Positions 31,194 through 41,747 of a stretch of 64,000 nt of DNA are shown piece after piece (positions within the stretch are counted from its first letter, which is position 1; each line of letters starts with the position of its first letter). A model generated the notes under the pieces. The model saw only the letters and a program-made list of their open reading frames with translations, was not told where the DNA came from and did not search any database. This stretch comes from Anopheles merus (lineage: Eukaryota; Arthropoda; Insecta; Diptera; Culicidae). The stretch spans positions 22,979,793 through 23,043,792 of the forward strand of contig NC_054081.1 of assembly GCF_017562075.2 (NCBI RefSeq). The letters are read 5' to 3'. Both the position numbers and the translations under genes were made by a program.

Positions 31194-32607
31194 GTGACGG
31201 TTACTATATGCCGCACCACGCTGTTTTCAAGCAAGATAGCACCACGACAAAGTGTCGTGTAGTTTTTGATGGATCGTGCAAAACGTCAAATGGTCGATCT
31301 CTCAATGATATATTAAAAGTAGGTCCAACAATACAGCAAGACACTACAGATATTTTATTAAGATGGCGACGTAGAGCCATAGCAGTGGTGGGTGATGTTG
31401 AGAAAATGTACCGTCAAGTGTGAGTTCATGAAGAGGATCGAAAGTTTCAATGAATACTTTGGAGATCACATTCAAGCGAACATCAACATAAGGGCTTGTG
31501 TGGAATCCGATCTTAGACACTTTTGGTGTAAAAATTACTAAACCAGAAACTTGTGAGGTATATACAAAAAGATCGATTATAAGAACAATCGCAAAAATCT
31601 ATGATCCATTGGGGCTTGTGGATACAGTTAAAGCAAAAGCAAAACAATTCATGCAAAAAGTTTGGTCATTAAAAAGAGAAAATGGTGATTCATATGGGTG
31701 CGAGGAAGAAATTCCACAGCAAATGAGACAAGAGTGGGAATTGTTTGAGAGGCAGTTAACACATTTACAAGAAGTACAAGTACCGAGATGCGTAGTTTCG
31801 CGATTATTTGTATCAAAATCAAAGGTCACTCCATTAGCTACAAAACACACAATAGCTAGATTAGAACTATGTGCAGCTCATTTATTAGGAAAGCTATTGG
31901 TAAAACTGAAAAGGTCCACAGAAGATCGATACGAAACATTTTGTTGGACAGACTCTAGTACAGTAATTTATTGGTTGAAATCGTCTCTAAGTCGTTGGCA
32001 AACATTCGTGGCGAATAGAGTAACACAAATACAAAATGCAACAAAAAATTTTGAATGGAAGCATGTGCCTGGGATTCATAATCCAGCAGATGCGGTTTCG
32101 AGAGGTAGAAATCCCGAAGAGGTTGTTGAGGATAAGCTTTGGTGGCATGGACCAGATTGGCTTGCCAAAGACCCAGAACATTGGCCTAAAAAAATAGAGT
32201 CAGGAAACACTAGTGAGATAGCGAAAGAAAAGATACAAATGAAAACTTTAACATGTATGGTGAAAGAGGAAAGTTTTACAAACAAGCTATGCGAGAGAGT
32301 AGGCTCATTCACAAAACTAAAAAGGATTGTCGCGTACTGTCATCGTTTCTTCGATCGTAAGCGAATCAATCGCAAATCTTATATTGAGTTGAGGGAACTA
32401 AAGCGAGCTGAAAAGACAATCATTCGATTGGTTCAATGTGAAGTCTATGCAACTGAATACGATTGTATCAAACAAGGGCAACAAGTAGTGCGAAAATCAC
32501 CATTGAGAGGGATTAGACCAATATTGGACAAAGATAATGTCATGAGAGTAGGAGGTCGGTTGCCAAACGCCGACATACAACTGTGTGAAATATACTCGCT
32601 GTAGACC
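31194..32607 (+). pseudogene. BEL-2 RT to pre-integrase, with deletions
   Basis: The RT start is present (YYMPHHAVFKQDSTTTKCRV, VVGDVEKMYRQV). The YxDD core is deleted near 31420-31495, where the sequence jumps to VWNPILDTFGVKI. The start of RNase H is also missing (VQVPRCVVSRLFVSKSKVTP joins two distant parts near 31800). WTDSSTVIYWL, HNPADAVSRG and WWHGPDWLA follow. After GGRLPNADIQL another deletion removes most of the integrase zinc region; RCRPK remains just before LINE B. The element is old and dead. Confidence 0.8.
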
Positions 32608-32612
32608 AAAAC

Positions 32613-33981
32613 CATTGCCAAGGTGTTCGAACTAGTGATATACAAACATCTGCTACATGCATGCCGCAGCTACCTAAGCCCGTATCAACATGGGGTCGTG
32701 CCAAAAAGTCGACTACCACGAACCTGGTTGAATTTGTAACCTATTGCACTAGTCAAATTGATGCCGGAGCTCAAGTCGATGCAATTTATACAGATCTGAA
32801 AGCAGCATTCGACTCTCTTCCGCACCCAATTCTTCTCGCTAAACGCGACAAGTTAGGAGTTCCCAGCTCGCTCATACAGTGGCTTAAGTCTTACCTAATT
32901 AATCGCACACACATCGTGAAAATTGATAAGCACATGTCCAAAGAAATAGTCAGCAGCTCGGGTGTGCCACAAGGAAGCAATATTGGCCCGCTTCTCTTCA
33001 TATTGTTTATCAACGATGTTACCCTGGCTTTACCTCCCGACAGTATCAGTCTGTTTGCCGACGACGCAAAATTTTTTGCGCCTATTCACAACACAGGTGA
33101 TTGTACATTCCTGCAAGACTGCATCGAAATTTTCTGTTCGTGGTGCAAGCGTAATGGACTGACTATCTGCATCGAGAAATGCTACTGTGTGTCTTTTAGT
33201 CGATGCAGAAGCCCAGTGACTGGGACCTACTTCATGGACGGCTCTGCAGTTAATCGACAATATCATGCCAAAGACCTGGGCGTTCTGCTTGACTCTAGTT
33301 TGAACTTTAAACAGCATATCGATGACGTTGTAGCCAGAGGAAATCAATTACTTGGCGTGGTTATCCGGACAACTAATGAATTCCGCAACCCCATGTGCAT
33401 CAAAGCTGTGTACAACTGCATCGTTCGTTCGGTTTTAGTATATTCGTGCGTAGTCTGGAGCCCAACTACCGCTTCTTCAATTGCTTGACATGAGGCGATT
33501 CAACGTAAGCTCACGAGATATGCCCTACGCCTACTTCCCTGGCAGGATCGCAATAATCTTCCTCCGTATGCTGCGCGGTGCCGTCTTCTAGGCCATGAAC
33601 CTCTTTCGGTTAGAAGACGCAATGCACAGTGCTCTTTCATCGCTGGATTGCTAAATGGCTCTATCGACTCATCGCCTTTGTTGCATCGAGTCGATATCTA
33701 TGCACCATCCCGAACACTTAGGTCTAGAGAAACTCTACGGCTCGCTCAACCCCGTTCCAGTGCTGGTCGGTCTGACCCTATGTTCCGCATGTCGGCTGTC
33801 TTCAACACTGTCTCGGATTGCTTCGACTTCGACATCTCAACTCAGTGCTTCAAGGAACGTCTCCGGCTTTTGCCGTGGCCGCAGTGAATTGCGATGTAAA
33901 TCTTATTTTTGCTATTTATTTTTTTTCTCAATCGAACTGTTACATCTTAATTAGGCCATACGGCCCGTTGAAGATTAAATA

Positions 33982-34008
<27 letters not shown>
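32613..34008 (+). mobile_element. CR1-like LINE copy B, 5'-truncated, in BEL-2
   Basis: It matches the 3' third of LINE A from CATTGCCAAGGTG to the (AAT)n tail with very few differences. A short duplication AAAAC flanks it (32608-32612 and 34009-34013). It retains the ~210 bp around RT motif A that LINE A lacks. The insertion point is in the integrase zinc region of BEL-2; removing it brings RCRPK next to QQPMVDLP. Confidence 0.9.
32640..33887 (+). pseudogene. LINE B ORF2 C-terminal part
   Basis: The frame shows RT motif A (IYTDLKAAFDSLPHPILL), GVPQGSNIGPLLFILF, FADDAKFFAP, the thumb, and the C-terminal CFKERLRLLPWPQ. One base is lost near 32700 (KKSTTTNLVEF against the expected frame), and a stop TGA at 33486 interrupts SIA-HEAIQ. 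Length is about 400 codons of an ORF2 that normally also has an endonuclease. The C-terminus is intact, unlike LINE A. Confidence 0.8.
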
Positions 34009-34012
<4 letters not shown>

Positions 34013-34013
34013 C

Positions 34014-34991
34014 TAATACAGCAACCGATGGTTGATCTTCCACAGCAGAGGGTGAGACAAGCTAGACCGTTCTCAATTAGCGGTGTGGACTACGCAGGAC
34101 CGATAATGGTAAAGGGTACACACCAACGGGCGTTGCCCTCAAAAGGCTATATTTCAATATTTGTTTGTTTCGTAACAAAAGCAGTTCATATCGAACTTGT
34201 ATCCACCTAACCTTGTATCTTCTGCATTTTTTGCTGCACTGCGTCGATTCGATGCGAGAAGAGGGCATGTTACGGAATTGCATTCGGATAACGACACAAA
34301 CCTCCGAGGTACGAACAATAAGTTGCGCGAACTGTATAAGTTACTGAATTCTGATACACACGAAGACGAGATTGTATGTTGGTGCGCCGAACGAGACATG
34401 AAGTGAAAGTTTACACCCCTAGCTGCACCACATTTTGGAGGTCTGTGAGAGGCCGCGGTGAAATCTATGAAATTTCATTTAAAGCGCGTGTTAGGTACAG
34501 GGCATTTAACGTTTAAGGATTTATCAACCTCATTAGCAAAAATAGAAGCATGTCTAAATTCTCAACCAATAACGGCAATATCAGAAGATCCAAATGATAT
34601 GGAAGCACTTACCACAGGGCATTTTTTGGTAGGGAATCACTGACAAACGATCCCGGAAGTAGATATCGCAGATGTGCCAACAAACAGATTAAACCATCGG
34701 AGACTGATACAAAAACACATGCAACACATTTGGAATCGTTGGCATCCCGAATACTTAAGTACATTACAGAAGCGAGCTAAGTGGAACAAAAATGCTATAT
34801 CGATTGAGCCAGGAAGATTAGTAATCATACAAGAAGACAATGTTGCAGTATGTAAATGGTCGATGGCAAGAGTGGTGGATTTACACCCAGGAAAAAATGG
34901 TGTTAGACGAGTAGTAACTTTGAAATGTGCAAATAGCAATGAAATTCGTAGGCCAATTCATAGAATAGCTGCTTTGCCTATAGAATCGTAA
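34014..34991 (+). pseudogene. BEL-2 integrase remainder
   Basis: Fragments in several frames: MVDLPQQRVRQARPF, ISGVDYAGPIMVKG (first aspartate), a shift near 34205, LHSDNDTNLRG (second aspartate), APHFGGL followed by a stop at 34447 in place of the tryptophan-glutamate region, and a C-terminal part ending RRPIHRIAALPIES. Stops also lie at 34404 and 34641. No 3' LTR of BEL-2 was found after 34991. Confidence 0.8.
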
Positions 34992-35209
34992 ATTGCACTC
35001 AATACAGGGTTTTACAAGTCAGAATCGAATGTCAGCAAACAAATTCAGAAGCTCAAGATGCAGTTTAGCTTTCAAAAGTTGTTGTTTCACCGCACCGAGG
35101 CTATTTTCAATAGCGCAATTTGATTTTTAAATCGCTCAAGTTGTTTTTTTAGAGGCCTTTCGCATCGTTTTGCAAATTCAAATACTCATTTTACGCATCT
35201 CCTAATCTA

Positions 35210-36035
35210 ATTCCAGACTGTTTAGATTTCCTTTATCTATCTGCGCAAAGTTTTCCTTTCATTTTCTTTATATCATCTCTTTCCTTAACTTCACTATCCC
35301 GATTCCAAACCTCTGTAGTTCTTAACGATGGCAATAGGCCTTTGATTGGTCTTCCAGTGAGTAGTTCAAGTGGAGCTTTTCCCGTAATGGAGTGTGGAGT
35401 GGTGTTGTACATCTTTTCATATCTTATAATTGCTTCGCGCCAATCCGTTTTTTTCTACCTTCGCAATTCGTAAAGCACGAAGTATACCTCTATTATTCCT
35501 TTCCACAAGTCCATTCATCTACGGCCAATACGGTGTTGTGTGAAATATTTTTATATTTTTACGTTTGAAACAGTTTTTGAATCTTCACTACTAAAAGGTG
35601 GCCCATTGTCACTAATTGATTCTGGATATGATTGATCCTTGGATATTGTCTCTAAAGCCTCGATAGTCTTACTTGATGATGTAATTTTCATCTCAATGAT
35701 TTTAATGAATCTGCAGTAGTAATCGACAACTACCAGGAACGTTCCATATTCCTTGACCGAAAAAAATTTATCGCAATATCCTGCCAAGGACGATCTGGCA
35801 TTTCTTTTCTAATCATTGGTTCTGCATGACCCATAGTTCTCACTGCTGCACAACCAGCACAAGCTTTTACCAAACATGTGATTTTTCGGTCCATATATGG
35901 CCACCACATTCTTTCCCTAAGTTTTCTTTTCATAGTTTCTTCGCCAGGGTGACCTATGTGAGCTATCTTTAGGGCCTTTTGACGCAATTTTTCTGGCAGA
36001 ACTAATCTATCATCTCTAACTACAATACCCTGCAC
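35210..36035 (-). pseudogene. gypsy-2 integrase
   Basis: The open frame 35730-36035 holds the zinc region (HIGHPGEETMKRKLRERMWW, CAGCAAVR). The next frame (35551-35787) has FLVVVDYYCRFIKI and SDNGPPFSSED (second aspartate). The rest, down to 35210, is readable only by changing frame (MNGLVERNNRGILRAL, with the glutamate, then KMKGKLCADR). Several frameshifts and stops make it dead. Confidence 0.7.
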
Positions 36036-36140
36036 TATTCCTAGTTCTTAACTAAATGCCTGATAGTGTGCTAGTTTTGGTTTCCAAGATTGATTTTCAA
36101 TAGCTTTAATAACCTCTCTCATTATTTTATCTTTATCTGT

Positions 36141-36470
36141 TTAGGGCATTAGGGCATTAGGGCATAATCTTGATAAACTATCTGAAATATTAGATAAACC
36201 TGGAATGTATTTTACTACAAAATTATATGGCTGTAGTCTTAAAGCCCAGCCTTCCGCTATAGAACAAGCTCGTTCGCCGCTTTGATGCTTTCCTTCAAAA
36301 ATATACTCTAATGTTTTGTGGTCTGTAAGGATGGTAAATGTAGCACCAAACAAGTATGGATATAAATTTTCAACAGCCCAGACTACTGCTAACGCTTCTC
36401 TTTGCGTTTGTGGATAGACCTTTTCAGGTTTCGTCAAGCCTTTTGATGCAAAGCTTATAATCCTAGACAT
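36141..36470 (-). pseudogene. gypsy-2 RNase H, C-terminal part
   Basis: This frame has YPQTQREALAVVWAVENLYP, FTILTDHKTLEYIFEG and YIPGLSNISDSLSRLCP, the usual RNase H block and its tail. The DAS-containing start of the domain is missing between 36455 and 36490, where the RT frame runs into this one (FASKGLTKPEKV). Confidence 0.7.
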
Positions 36471-37629
36471 GCCTTTCTTATTCGTTTTCGTAATGGTTCT
36501 GATCTACTTGAAAGGTGATGAATAAACTGCCCAACCAAATTAACTAAACCTAAGAAGCTTCTAGTCTCTTCTTTTGTTATTGGTTTCCTAAAGTTCTTTA
36601 TAGCCTCTATTTTAGCTTCTGTGGGACCAGACGCACTTATATTGTAGCCGAGGATTTCCAATTCTTTTACTTCTATAGCACATTTATCCTTTTTTAGTGT
36701 AGCATCATTCTTTTTTAGTATTTCTAACACCTGGTTTAATCGACTATCATGTTCCACTTTATCTTTTCCTGCAATGACTATATCGTCTATGTAGATTACT
36801 ACACCAGCTATTCCTAGAAGCATTTGCGTCATAATCCGCTGAAAGATCTCTGGTGCACAATTTATTCCAAACATCAATCGTTTGAAACGCATTAATCCTT
36901 TGCCTGTCATAATAGTGGTGATTCCTCTCGAGTCTGGATGGAGTTCTATGTGGTGATAAGCCGAAGTCATATCAAGTTTTGAGAAAATCTTACATCCTTG
37001 TAATTTGTTCAATAAAGTTTCGATAACTGGAAATGGAAAATGCTCTCGTTGTATGGCTTGATTTGGATACTTCATATTTATTGGTGATATCCCATCGGGG
37101 GGACCATCAACTGGTTCTATTATATCAGTTTCTAACATCTGTTGAATTTTACTTTCTACCTTTTTCTCCAGTGCAATGGGAATGCGAACATAGGATATTT
37201 TCTTCGGCGGAACTTCTTTGTTAATAGATAATCGAATCTGAATACTGGGGAATTTTGGAAACGGTTGACATCTTTCCTCAATATTTTGTACTTCTAAGCC
37301 TAATTTTAAGACTTTTAATTCCTCAGCCGTCACTTTACCTAACAACGACTTATTACTGCCTTGCACTACAATGAATCCAGCGAAAGTTGTAGGTTTACTC
37401 TGATTAATTGATATTACTGCCTTAAACTTTAAAATTAATTTCAGAGGCTGATTACTGGCGTACGTTGTGATTTGCTTATCGCAGTTGTAAGATATATCTT
37501 GAATGTTTGCCTTTGTTTTTGGTATTCCAACCATACTTGTTCTATCACTGTATTTACTGATGCACCGGAATCTATTATAAAAACTACATGAACCGTATCT
37601 AACATGCATTTAACCATACCGTTGTCCAA
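36455..37629 (-). pseudogene. gypsy-2 protease and reverse transcriptase
   Basis: The protease motif VFIIDSGASVNTV occurs in the frame starting 37629. The longer frame (37609-36455) then gives VPPKKISYVRIPIALEKKVE, IFSKLDMTSAYHHIEL (motif A), LMFGINCAPEIFQR and YIDDIVIAGKDK (motif C). The connection region is EILGYNISASGPTEAKIEAI. The RT core is intact over its whole length; the overlap of two frames at the protease shows a frameshift near 37540. Confidence 0.8.
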
Positions 37630-37890
37630 TAGTCGCGTCGTAGTAAAAATCTAATAACAAAAATATGATATCACTACAAACACCCATACAGGATTCTACT
37701 AGCCCTCTCAATTGTGATATAATACCTCATTAAGGCTGTCCTTTACATTCGCTTCATTTCTTTGATATTGTTCTCGTCGATCTGTTGGTTCATTCTTTGC
37801 TCTCTTCCATTGATAATTGTTTTTGACCGGGTTCCGTCCGTCTTTTTTAAAAACTCTACCAAAATGACCTACTCGTCCGCAAGAGTTACA

Positions 37891-38589
37891 TCATGCTTTA
37901 CGCGCATAACACTCACTTGAGTCCCCACTGTGTCGCCACGAACCGCATCGATAGCAGCTAGACTCACGCCATTTCCTTTTTTCTGTTACTGGCATTGATT
38001 TTACATACGCTATTGATGATTTCTGCTCCTTATCCATGATCTTCATCTTTTGGCTTATCAGAATTTCTCTATTGATTGAATAATTAATGAGTTCATCCAA
38101 TTCCATCGTATTTTCTAACCCCTTATCTCTTACTCGCTTATCCTTTGCTCCTACAGTTATTTGATGTGCTATTTATTTTACCATTCGTTGGTGGAAACGC
38201 CTCGTGCAGCTTGTGTCCTTAGTCGCAACACAAAATGGTTGAACGATTTTTCATTCTTTTTTTATAGAACGAAAAAGCTCCAACTCGATGCGATCGTTTC
38301 TTTTTCCCAAAAAGAAATGATTTAAACATTTAATAGCATTGTCGTACTCCGGAACCTGTGGTTGCTGAAAGGGTACTACTGCTGGACTTGGCTGTTCTTC
38401 TCCTGATACCGGAGCCAAATTGAAGTAAATTCTCTGCAATCCTCGACCTCCACGTGCCAGCATGTACGCCAACTTCTCATCTTGCGTATTGATCTTTTTA
38501 AGCATTACTATTAGCTCAAATGCTCGGTGCCACACCTCCCACTCACGGCGTAAATCCGAAGCATCCACCGACTCATTGAACGGTTGCAA
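37891..38589 (-). pseudogene. gypsy-2 Gag with zinc knuckle
   Basis: Gag begins near 38589 (QPFNESVDASDLRREWEVW, LKKINTQDEKLAYMLARGG) and breaks at 38251. The second frame (37891-38106) has ELINYSINREILISQKMK and a knuckle CYRCGSWRHSGDSSEC; a further knuckle CNSCGRVGHFGRVF lies beyond a stop near 37890. The order is right for Ty3/gypsy Gag. Confidence 0.7.
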
Positions 38590-38629
38590 TGGTCAATTTT
38601 CTTCGATCCACAATGTAACGAGGAAAAAA

Positions 38630-39089
38630 AATTTAAAAAAATAAAAGGATAAAATAAATAAAAATACCTTTAACAAAAAAAAACGCAAAGAGAAAAAAAA
38701 TAAAATAAAAAGTAAATCACCTTTTTCTGTCTTTATGCCACAATAACTAATCGCATGACCCATTTTTTACCGCTTTAAGCATAGGAAGCAGAAAAAAAAA
38801 CAAAATACACACACCCAAAATAAAATAAATTATTCCCAAAATCCATACACTCACACATCCGCACATGCACACGCATACACACATATATCCTCAAAAGGAC
38901 GTGTGTCCAATAACACACATTGTAAAACTGTTCCCAGATTATCTGATTATTCCTAAACGACAAACCAGTACAAAAGACTGTGTCCAAAATTGATACATTA
39001 TTATAGTTCTTTTGTTATCTGTCTCCAACGTTCTTATCCCCCAAACTTCACAGTTCCTTTTGTACCACTCTTCTTCCTTTCTTCCTATT
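38630..39089. other. AT-rich leader of gypsy-2
   Basis: No gene. Runs of A and short AC-rich tracts (38805-38885) fill the stretch. It lies between the candidate primer site and the start of Gag. Confidence 0.4.
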
Positions 39090-39116
39090 CCCTGTCATCC
39101 AGATTTTGGCACCAAG
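39090..39116 (-). other. Candidate primer-binding site of gypsy-2
   Basis: The minus strand reads ACTTGGTGCCAAAATCTGGA. TTGGTGCC followed by A-rich then GG is a common Ty3/gypsy primer-site form. It lies about 510 bp before Gag. Confidence 0.5.
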
Positions 39117-39860
39117 TTGTTCATCGAGTTTGTTTTGCCCTAGTTATTTTGTCACCGGCTTCTCCGCCTCCTTTTTATTCTTTGTCTTCTATTACTGTTA
39201 CTGTGTTCTATTTCTCTATCTATTTGTTTATCCATTTGATCTATTTGTTGCCACTATATTCGATCACACACGGCTCGGCAGCAGCAGCTGGTTTTGACCC
39301 ATTGTCTTTTCTTTCTTCGAATTACAACTCAGTTCTACAACTTCTTTGTTTCCATTGGGATGTATTCTCCTCTTTTGGAGTGTAGGTTATTCCAATGGTA
39401 TAATGCGGATGCATACGTGAACATTTTTTTCGAACTTTTTTTTTTTAACTCACTTACACACGCACTATTTCGATTGCCACCAATTCCAACTTATTTGTTT
39501 TTTTTTTTGTTTCATATTATTTCAATCACGGGTAATAAGAAAAATCTTCATTAAAATATATATTTGCATTTGCAAATATTGCATACCCTTTATCAAACTC
39601 AATACATGTAATATTTAAAAATATGAAATATATATTTTTTTTATTTTCAAATTCTTGTTTTATTATCATCGCAGATTCATTTGAAGGAATAAAAGAAAAG
39701 ACATATTTTTCGTGCAGTTAACCAAAAATATATTTTGGTGCGAAAATATATACGCATTATTTCCTCAATAAGAATAAAAAATGATTTTCCGAATATTGAA
39801 TAAATTGGAAATAGTGTGGATCAAATTTGAAAAACACTGCGAGTTGTTATATTGACCCGT
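39117..39860. other. AT-rich DNA, possible gypsy-2 5' LTR
   Basis: No gene is supported; frames here are low-complexity. It should contain the gypsy-2 5' LTR if the primer site is right, but I cannot mark its outer end or find a partner copy near 35100. Confidence 0.35.
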
Positions 39861-40078
39861 ATACAGGCGGTCTCTCTCATACGCGGATTCGGAGATGCGT
39901 AGTTTTCTAAATTTGACAGTTATTCGAGCAAATTGTACTGATTTGACACATCAATTGTGAAATTCCAAATAATTTTCCTTTTGATCGAATGTTGATAACT
40001 AATTTAAAAGGTTCAAAACTGTTTAATTCACTCAGAATCACATCAAATGATTAACTAAGTGGCTGAAACCACCCTGTA
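39861..40078. mobile_element. Small MITE with TACAGG...CCTGTA ends
   Basis: The left end is TACAGGCGGTCTC and the right end GAAACCACCCTGTA, an inverted repeat with one gap. The flanks are consistent with a TA duplication. The inside is about 220 bp and non-coding. The form fits a non-autonomous Tc1/mariner-type element. Confidence 0.45.
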
Positions 40079-40626
40079 AGCACAAGGAGGCGCGTAGTAG
40101 GCGTTTGTGAGTTTAGCTTTAAACTAATGACTTTATTTGCACGCCAAAAGATTAACGAAGTTGAAGTTTATGTACGTAAGCAAATCTAATTCAGTAAACC
40201 AAAGCAATAAAAAAACTACAAAAAAGGTTCGCCTATCGCTTTCTACCAACTTGTTCCCTGCTCGTACGCTTGCCGAATGCTCTAGGATATCCCGAGCCCG
40301 AACCTCTTCCTTTTCGGCCTCTCGAGCACTCATCCACACACACGTGTGGTGTTCATCGTGTTCCCCCGTCAAACCCCCGTCAGTATCGTCTGCTCGAAAT
40401 CTTAAGGTATTTTAAATAATATTTATTTTTTATCCATAAATTATGCCTTTTGCGGTGTTATTCGTTGAAACGATCACATTCTCAATTTTATTTGATTTTT
40501 TTTTTTCAAAATAAAATGTCTAAATTCAGCTCTTTAGCATGCTACAAATTGCACTATTATACCTGCTTTCGGCGTGCCATAATTAGAACTGCTAAAACTA
40601 GGGGTGAAATAACTGCCTTGGATCGC
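40079..40626. other. Unassigned repeat-like DNA
   Basis: No gene. Frames at 40133-40415 have no recognisable product. It may be the body of a non-autonomous element whose end is the repeat at 40627. Confidence 0.3.
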
Positions 40627-40735
40627 AAGCTCTTTAATGCGAGGGCTCTGGGGCTGTGAACTTGTATGGCGTGCGAGCAATCACGCGCCCTCGCAAATCA
40701 CTGTCAATTGCATTGCGGGCCGGCCACGATCGGGT
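40627..40735. repeat. ~105-bp terminal repeat, copy 1
   Basis: GCAAGCTCTTTAATGCGAGGG to ATTGCATTGCGGG is about 90% identical to 45071-45170. It is rich in GCGAGGG/CCCTCGC. In the other copy it forms the right end of the 3.4-kb insert in LINE C, so here too it is probably the end of an element. Confidence 0.75.
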
Positions 40736-41465
40736 TCGCCCGATCGTTTCTACCCGCTGTGCAAAGTGACAGGCGAAATCATGGCGTTCGGAGAATTTTA
40801 TCATGCCTTCCTTTTCTCTCCAACGGCAAATTTGTCGATGATGATGATGATGATGATGAGTCCCACCTCTTACCCCGATATAGTATTGAGATGAACGATT
40901 GTATCTTATCGATAATTGTGTTGTTGTAAATTAGTAATTAAGCAAATAATCAAATCATAAGTCAAGTAAGTATTTCAAGAACGTGGTGGCTACAAAACTT
41001 ATATTCCTCTTTATGAAGCAGTCATGGTCGGTCTCAATACATGGTACCTGCTTTCGTTTCTCTTGTATAGCTGGTTCAACCTACAACCAACCAATGACGA
41101 TAGAGAACCACTTTCAAAACTATCTCACAGCGTACTTTTTCCTTATTCCGTTACTGTACAATTTATGACGATTCACGTTTCGAGTCGATATCGACTCATT
41201 CTTTTCTTTTATTTTTGTTTTTTGTGTTTACTTGTTTATTTATTTTAACTTTTTTAAATTTAATTTTAAAAAGATATATAGAAAGAGATGAAACCAAAAA
41301 AAAAGCTAGAATCATCATCATCATCAAAGCTGGTGATGACAAGTGAGGTTTACACAACAAGTGACTAAAACATTTATTTATTAATTTATATTTCATCCAC
41401 GCTTTCACGGATTTCGTCTTTTCTAAATTAATCTACTTACTTACTATTGTCACAACAGTCATACT
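40736..41465. other. Unassigned AT-rich DNA
   Basis: No gene is supported. It includes a (GAT)n run near 40835, (CAT)n near 41312, and poly-T/A tracts. The LINE C 3' end lies at about 41420. Confidence 0.35.
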
Positions 41466-41747
41466 TCATACGATAATGGTCATGATGTGAGTTGCACACA
41501 GTCTTTTAAATTGGGGTATATTCTCTGCATTACAGACCACTCTGGGCATCATATTAAAAGTTTGTATGCCTTTGAAAAACAAAGAGTTCATGGCTGATGC
41601 TGTCTCAACCTTAGGAACTCTCGGGTCTGCTGCTCTTCTTGTGTTGTAGTCGTGCACATTTAATCCTCGAACAACCCGATCACAAAGATATTGAGGCAAG
41701 TGACGGTACAGGAGTTTATAAACAAAAATCATTTGGTACCCCGGCAA
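41466..41747 (-). pseudogene. LINE C ORF2, C-terminal end
   Basis: The frame begins YQMIFVYKLLYRHLPQYLC and has the phrase VHDYNTRRAADPRVP, common near the end of LINE ORF2 proteins. It follows the WMSVKQW segment at 45175 once the insert is removed. It ends at a stop near 41466. Confidence 0.7.

Larger units (their letters stand above)
35190..39116 (-). mobile_element. gypsy-2: decayed Ty3/gypsy element
   Basis: From right to left on the minus strand: primer site near 39090-39115, Gag (38251-38589 and 37891-38106), protease/RT (37629-36455), RNase H (36470-36141) and integrase (36035 to about 35210). It ends amid a C-terminal KMKGKLCADR segment near 35230. No LTR was recognised at the left end, so the element is truncated there or its LTR has decayed. 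It is a different lineage from gypsy-1 and gypsy-3. Confidence 0.8.

Noticed and set aside
38990..39554. Plus-strand hydrophobic frames resembling membrane proteins
   Set aside because: T-rich DNA gives Phe/Leu/Ser-rich frames; no conserved domain, and it lies in the gypsy-2 leader/LTR region.
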